From: CAYVMN01 sp964452575
GTDB lineage: Bacteria; Desulfobacterota; DSM-4660; Desulfatiglandales; Desulfatiglandaceae
Assembly: GCA_964452575.1 (NCBI GenBank)
Contig: CAYVMN010000099.1
Location: forward strand, 1-16,730
DNA length: 16,730 nt
Direction: 5' to 3'
Position 1 is the first letter of the stretch. Each line of letters starts with the position of its first letter. Below, piece by piece: positions 12,866 to 16,730 of the stretch. The position numbers and the translations under genes were made by a program. The notes under the pieces were generated by a model that was given only the letters and a program-made list of their open reading frames with translations, had not been told where the DNA came from and ran no database searches.

Positions 12866-14272
12866 ATGTTTTATCAGGCGAGGGCGCAAAGTGTAAACCC
12901 GCTGGAAAAAATCTATGCTGCCATTCACGAGGCCTTCCCGGAGCATCTAGAAAGATGTCGGTCCTTTCTACGGCAGAAAAGCATCTCTGCTACAGGGGAA
13001 GGTATCCGGGAAACCGCAGAGATGGTCAAATCCTTCATCGAGGAGCTGGGGGGAACAGTCTCTTTGTGGGGGAATTCCTCCTCTCCCATTGTCTACGGTC
13101 GTCTCAACGGCTCCTCAGAAAAGACCCTGATCGTTTATGGGATGTATGATGTTCAGCCGGCAGAGGAGACCAACTGGATCAGCCCGCCTTTTGCAGCCCA
13201 GACCCATAATCTTCCCGGCTTGGGAGAATGTATCGTTGCAAGGGGTGCGGTCAATTCAAAGGGGGCCCTTTGCGGCCTTTTCAACGTACTCAGGACCTTA
13301 AAGGCAAAAGACAAGATCCCCATCAATCTCGTTTTTACCATAGAGGGAGAGGAAGAGATCGGGAGTCCTCAATTTGGGACCTTCATCAAGACCCATCAGA
13401 ATGAGCTCCACGGAATGGGTGTCGCGGATTTCGATTTTTCTCAGGATTCAAAAGGAAAGGTAGCCATGCACCTGGGACTGAAAGGCATCGTATACATGGA
13501 TCTTGTCTGCCGAGGGGGTAAGAAGGGCGGTCCGGCCCAGTCATCCCTTCACGGCTCGCAGAGTGCCTGGATCTCCTCTCCGGTCTGGCGGCTGATCCAC
13601 GCCCTCTCTTCCCTGACGGACAATAAAGAGCAGATCAAAATCAAAGGGATGTACGACAACGTCGCCCCTTTGAGCCGAGAGGATCGCATCCTTCTCAAGA
13701 ACCTAGAGAGAACCTTTGACGAGGCTGCCTTTCTCAGGGAGATGAAAAGCCTCTGTTTCAAGTATGATCGGCACGGCATCGACCTCCTAAAACAGGGCCT
13801 TTATCTCCCAATCATCAATATCAACGGATTCCATGCAGGGTACGATGGGACCGGCACGAAGACTATCCTGCCGCGAAGGGCGACTGCCAAGGTAGATATG
13901 CGCTTCGGCCCGAATATTGAACCGGAAGAGGTTGTGGAGAAATTTAAGAGGCACTTGGCGGAAAATGGTTTTGATGACATCGAGGTAAGGGTAAGGGACT
14001 CTTATACATGGTCCAAGACATCTTTCTCAGAACCAATTGTCCAAAAGATGTTGCGGGCATACCGTCTTAATGGAATTCAACCGGAAGTCTGGCCGATCGC
14101 CACCTGGGCTGCCCCATATTTTGTATTCTCAAGGATACTTAGGCTACCCGTGGTATCAGGGGGCCTTGGACATGGGGGGAGGCAGCATGTGGCCAATGAA
14201 TACATGACCGTCAAGGGACTGGAGGATTTCGAGATGTTCGTGGCCACGTTTCTCTATCTCATGGCGGACTGA
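12866..14272 (+). CDS. M20-family metallohydrolase with substituted metal ligands
   Basis: M20/M28-type aminoacylase or dipeptidase fold, 468 residues. The frame is easy to follow: LIVYGMYDVQP, CIVARGAVNSKGAL, VFTIEGEEEIGS, the dimerisation domain (about 205-320) and GGLGHGGRQHVANEY at the end. The usual first metal His (YGHYDVQP) is Met93, and the bridging Asp (GRGAxDxKG) is Asn130. The catalytic Glu pair (E163, E164) and the last His (H441) are kept. Members of this subgroup may bind only one metal, or use another activity; some related proteins that I remember share the YGMYD form, so this is probably not decay. The ATG at 12866 with AAAGGA eight bases upstream is preferred to ATG 12857, which has no room for a ribosome site. 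It shares a transcript with the GNAT gene. Confidence 0.92.
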   Translation: MFYQARAQSVNPLEKIYAAIHEAFPEHLERCRSFLRQKSISATGEGIRETAEMVKSFIEELGGTVSLWGNSSSPIVYGRLNGSSEKTLIVYGMYDVQPAEETNWISPPFAAQTHNLPGLGECIVARGAVNSKGALCGLFNVLRTLKAKDKIPINLVFTIEGEEEIGSPQFGTFIKTHQNELHGMGVADFDFSQDSKGKVAMHLGLKGIVYMDLVCRGGKKGGPAQSSLHGSQSAWISSPVWRLIHALSSLTDNKEQIKIKGMYDNVAPLSREDRILLKNLERTFDEAAFLREMKSLCFKYDRHGIDLLKQGLYLPIININGFHAGYDGTGTKTILPRRATAKVDMRFGPNIEPEEVVEKFKRHLAENGFDDIEVRVRDSYTWSKTSFSEPIVQKMLRAYRLNGIQPEVWPIATWAAPYFVFSRILRLPVVSGGLGHGGRQHVANEYMTVKGLEDFEMFVATFLYLMAD

Positions 14273-14293
14273 TTGACCCAGTGAAACCTCACC

Positions 14294-14328
14294 TCAAGCC
14301 CTGGCACAGACCTGGGTTATGGGCTTGA
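14294..14328. repeat. 8-bp inverted repeat between the M20 and tandem-GNAT genes
   Basis: TCAAGCCC (14294-14301) and GGGCTTGA (14321-14328) are exact complements with a 19-nt loop. No T tract follows. It might be a weak hairpin that sets mRNA ends between the two genes, or have no role. Confidence 0.35.
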
Positions 14329-14397
14329 TAGGTTGATGCAAGCATTTGTGACTCTAATTGCGGAAGTCCCGCTTTTCTACGAAACGGAGGTAGTGAC

Positions 14398-15486
14398 TTG
14401 GAATTGAATATTCCCGGTTTTACAAATTCCTTTTCAATAGTGGAGTTTATCCCAAAGGAGGCTCCTGAGGATCTGTGGGAGGCCTATTTCACCTTGTCGG
14501 AGATGATTTTCCGTGAATTCAATAAGAAAGGCCGCCTGCCTGACCGTGGAGTGGTGAGAGGGTTTTTTTTGACGCCCAACCCCCTATATTCCGTCAAAAG
14601 GTGGCTGGTATTCGACAAGGAGGAGAGAGCCGTTGCTTCTGCCTGGATATCCTATGATACGGAATTATCCCCGGATTACGAGAGCAATAAGCATCTCTTT
14701 CATGTTCGCATCTCGGTTGTTCCTTCTTATCGGAGGAAGAAGATTGCTTCGTTTTTGCTGAAATACATAAACGAGACTGCAGGCCTTATGGGTAGAGATA
14801 CTTTAATGGCAGAGGTGGACAATTCCCTTGGGTTAAATTTCTGCAAATATCTCCGGGGCGAGGTGATCCATGAAGAAGTTCAACACAGGTTGTACATGGA
14901 AGACGTCGATTGGCAGCTGGTAGAAAAATGGATTGAAAAAGGGAGGATAAGATCTCCGAAGACACAAATAGAGCTCTTCCAGGAATGTCCTGAGAGCGAC
15001 ATCGAGGAGTTCACCAGAGTTTATACGGAAATCATCAACCAGCGTCCCACCGGCGATATGGAACAGCAGCTTATTACAACACCGGAGTCAAGGAGGATTG
15101 AGGAGCGTAACCTGAAGAAAAGGGGAATTGAATGGTATACGATGATCAGCCGTGAGCCTCACGCTCGAATCAGCGGAGTGACAGATATCATGTACAACCC
15201 AGAGGAACCACATAGGGTTAATCAATATTTTACAGGAGTTTTGGCCAAGTATCGTAGAAGGGGACTGGCCAAACGCCTCAAGGCCGAGATGCTTGTAGTC
15301 ATCGAGAATAAGTTCTCGGAGGTGGAATACATTACTACCAGTACGGCAAGAAGCAATCGCCCCATGCGGTCGATAAATAAAGAATTGGGTTTTCAGCCCA
15401 CAAAGAACTGTTTCATGTTCCGATGGTCCTTGCGGGATCTGGAGCAGCGGGTGAATGAAATTCTCTCTGGATCGAATAATCCCTAA
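14398..15486 (+). CDS. protein with two GNAT acetyltransferase domains
   Basis: A 362-residue protein with two GNAT folds in tandem, an arrangement also seen in mycothiol synthase. In the N-terminal domain (about 12-170) the motif-A stretch HVRISVVPSYRRKKIASFLL has Lys115 where the acyl-CoA loop normally has Gly, so this half may be inactive. The C-terminal domain (about 195-345) has FTGVLAKYRRRGLAKRLKAE, with the loop R286-x-x-G289-x-A291 intact. It also has the motif-B end NRPMRSINKELGF. The start is a TTG at 14398 set by GGAGGT six bases before it; no better ATG is near. It lies 125 bp after the M20 gene on the same strand and could be co-transcribed. Donor and acceptor are unknown. Base composition is more AT-rich than in the left-hand acyl-CoA genes. 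Confidence 0.88.
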   Translation: MELNIPGFTNSFSIVEFIPKEAPEDLWEAYFTLSEMIFREFNKKGRLPDRGVVRGFFLTPNPLYSVKRWLVFDKEERAVASAWISYDTELSPDYESNKHLFHVRISVVPSYRRKKIASFLLKYINETAGLMGRDTLMAEVDNSLGLNFCKYLRGEVIHEEVQHRLYMEDVDWQLVEKWIEKGRIRSPKTQIELFQECPESDIEEFTRVYTEIINQRPTGDMEQQLITTPESRRIEERNLKKRGIEWYTMISREPHARISGVTDIMYNPEEPHRVNQYFTGVLAKYRRRGLAKRLKAEMLVVIENKFSEVEYITTSTARSNRPMRSINKELGFQPTKNCFMFRWSLRDLEQRVNEILSGSNNP

Positions 15487-15512
15487 GAAACAAGGATGAC
15501 AGTCTTGCCAGG

Positions 15513-16535
15513 CTAATTCTTTAAAGAAAAAACAGAAAACGGATTATCGAAAGGGTTACCTCTTGTGATGTGGAATTGGAGGTTCTTCAGGTCCATGATG
15601 ATTGAGGTAACCGTCATTGATGTGTCATCCGTGAGCAAGGGATGAGAGAAACGCCTGCGGCAGATCGGGTGCTCTTCATTGTTGTGGTCTCTTAAGATGC
15701 CCTTCATGGACTCTACAGAAGGATGATCGAGCATGCTCAATAATTCCTTCGCCCGATTGTACCGACCCATAGTATTGGGAAACAACATGAGGTCGTAGTC
15801 GACTCTCGTCAGAAAATGATTTGTGTGAACAAAGAGATCTTCGACCGGAATAGAAAAGAACTCATCACCGCCGAGTTCGATGTCTTCAACCCTACCACTC
15901 CAATCCGCGATCAAGATATTGCCTACTTTTCCCATTACATGAGGCTTAATCAGGGAGAGTGCCTCATCCAAGCCTTTGCTGTCAAGGATTGCCCTCAGCA
16001 GGACATGCAGCGGAGGTCCATACGGCTGGTAGTTCTCGATGCTCATGAAATTCAGACAAACACCAAGACCACAGTTATTCATCCCGATTTTGCCGACCAT
16101 ACCGGGCTCGGTCATGGTTATGATCCTATGGCCGTCTTCCTTTTCAATATCGAGAATCACTGCCAATTCTCCTACCTCACTCTCCCAGTCCCAGTTCTGA
16201 CCGATCAACCTCTGTTTTCTGAAGGCCAAAGAAGTACATTCCATAGGGTTGAGGTTTAAAAGCTCTGTACGACCGTTTAAGGCATAGATCCACAAAGGAT
16301 CGACCTCTGCGGCCTGGGCCAGTGCTTCGATTTCCAGGTATAGGTCTTCCCGGAATGCCTCCGTGGCCTTTCGAAATTGGTCGGCAATGCTTAGGATCTG
16401 GTCTTCGGGTTGAAGGAAGTGATTTTTGTAAAAATCGACCGTTCTATGAATTCTTTCTTTTAAAGGGACACCCTGCTGCCGACCGCGAACCTCAGCCCCG
16501 CCTTGGATTTTGATAACAGGAAAGAATTGATCCAT
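15513..16535 (-). CDS. C45/acyl-CoA:6-APA acyltransferase-like Ntn hydrolase
   Basis: Member of the peptidase C45/isopenicillin N acyltransferase family of N-terminal-nucleophile hydrolases, which cleave or form amide bonds. It is a 340-residue precursor. Cys100 in MECTSLAFRKQ is the expected nucleophile, released by autocatalytic cleavage before it; the residue ahead is Glu99 where fungal IAT has Gly. The family phrases GQNWDWE, TEPGMVGKIGMNNCGLGVCL and LLRAILDSKGLDEAL follow, and RRRFSHPLLTDDTSMTVTSI closes the fold. No signal peptide is seen, so it should act in the cytoplasm. The ATG at 16535 is preceded by AAGGCG. Its promoter is at 16614-16642. It ends 26 bp from the tandem-GNAT gene, tail to tail. 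The natural substrate is not penicillin; it is likely an N-acylated amino acid or lactam. Confidence 0.9.
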   Translation of the reverse strand: MDQFFPVIKIQGGAEVRGRQQGVPLKERIHRTVDFYKNHFLQPEDQILSIADQFRKATEAFREDLYLEIEALAQAAEVDPLWIYALNGRTELLNLNPMECTSLAFRKQRLIGQNWDWESEVGELAVILDIEKEDGHRIITMTEPGMVGKIGMNNCGLGVCLNFMSIENYQPYGPPLHVLLRAILDSKGLDEALSLIKPHVMGKVGNILIADWSGRVEDIELGGDEFFSIPVEDLFVHTNHFLTRVDYDLMLFPNTMGRYNRAKELLSMLDHPSVESMKGILRDHNNEEHPICRRRFSHPLLTDDTSMTVTSIIMDLKNLQFHITRGNPFDNPFSVFSLKN

Positions 16536-16613
16536 ATTAGCGCCTTAGTCTTCTCCCAACGGTCAGGTGAGATGAGGTTAGATAGGTGATAGAAGCCGAT
16601 TTTTTGGAGGCGG

Positions 16614-16642
16614 AGGATAAGAGATCTTCCCTTGTATGTCAA
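16614..16642 (-). promoter_or_regulatory. promoter of the C45-like hydrolase gene
   Basis: On the minus strand TTGACA (16642-16637) is followed after 17 bp by TATCCT (16619-16614), six of six and four of six consensus matches. Transcription would begin near 16607, giving a leader of about 70 nt before the ATG at 16535. Confidence 0.6.
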
Positions 16643-16730
16643 TGGTAAAAGTAGAAAAACCCTCGACCCAGCCATGGAATATGGCATTCCCCTACCAGAC
16701 GTATGTTGAAATTTCGGTAGGTTGAACCAT

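Noticed and set aside
15816..16259. Plus-strand open frame of 147 codons inside the C45-like hydrolase gene
   Set aside because: Antisense to conserved active-site sequence of the hydrolase; no independent support.

Overview
The window looks like part of the chromosome of an anaerobic, Desulfobacterota-like bacterium that handles many acyl-CoA compounds. This rests on the gene content (acyl-CoA dehydrogenase, a thiolase-like protein with DUF35 partners, two BKACE enzymes, remnants of a phenylacetate-CoA-ligase-like gene and a 2-oxoacid:ferredoxin oxidoreductase gene) and on dispersed GTCATTCCCG-type repeats. The taxonomic guess is inference. No rRNA, tRNA, CRISPR array, transposase or phage gene was seen.

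Layout. Left end (+): dinB (238-1416), tail to tail with a long minus-strand cluster. In transcription order that cluster is: an unrecognised exported protein with a CxCxCxC motif (7613-6168), a thiolase-like protein lacking the usual catalytic Cys and His (6130-4955), two consecutive DUF35 Zn-ribbon/OB-fold proteins (4906-4433, 4419-3895), an acyl-CoA dehydrogenase (3855-2710), a doubly deleted acyl-CoA ligase remnant (about 2713-2335) and a BKACE (2320-1424). A near-consensus promoter (TTGACA-N18-TATACT) at 7786-7757 heads it, back to back with a second promoter (TTGACA-N17-TATCAG) for a plus-strand 3-hydroxyacyl-CoA dehydrogenase/lambda-crystallin-family gene (7974-8915). A second BKACE (9185-10018) follows, meeting a korA remnant (10237-10015) tail to tail.

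Right half: a CBS-pair protein (10402-10866), a Cys-rich YkgJ-family protein (11174-11827), then plus-strand GNAT (12391-12864), M20 hydrolase with altered metal ligands (12866-14272) and tandem-GNAT protein (14398-15486), converging on a minus-strand C45/acyltransferase-like Ntn hydrolase (16535-15513) that has its own TTGACA-N17-TATCCT promoter. The two long gaps hold degenerate repeats and inverted repeats.

How the genes may work together (inference). A lambda-crystallin-type dehydrogenase would make a free beta-keto acid. A BKACE would cleave it with acetyl-CoA into acetoacetate and a new acyl-CoA. The ACAD would desaturate such an acyl-CoA, and the thiolase-like/DUF35 complex would carry out C-C cleavage, possibly retro-aldol rather than thiolysis because its catalytic residues are changed. 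Since a BKACE yields a CoA ester without ATP, decay of the neighbouring ligase and oxidoreductase genes fits a pathway that has been re-plumbed. The substrate is unknown; carnitine- or betaine-like acids are one precedent. The right-hand cluster gathers four enzymes of acyl-transfer and amide chemistry and may process an N-acylated or peptide-like compound.
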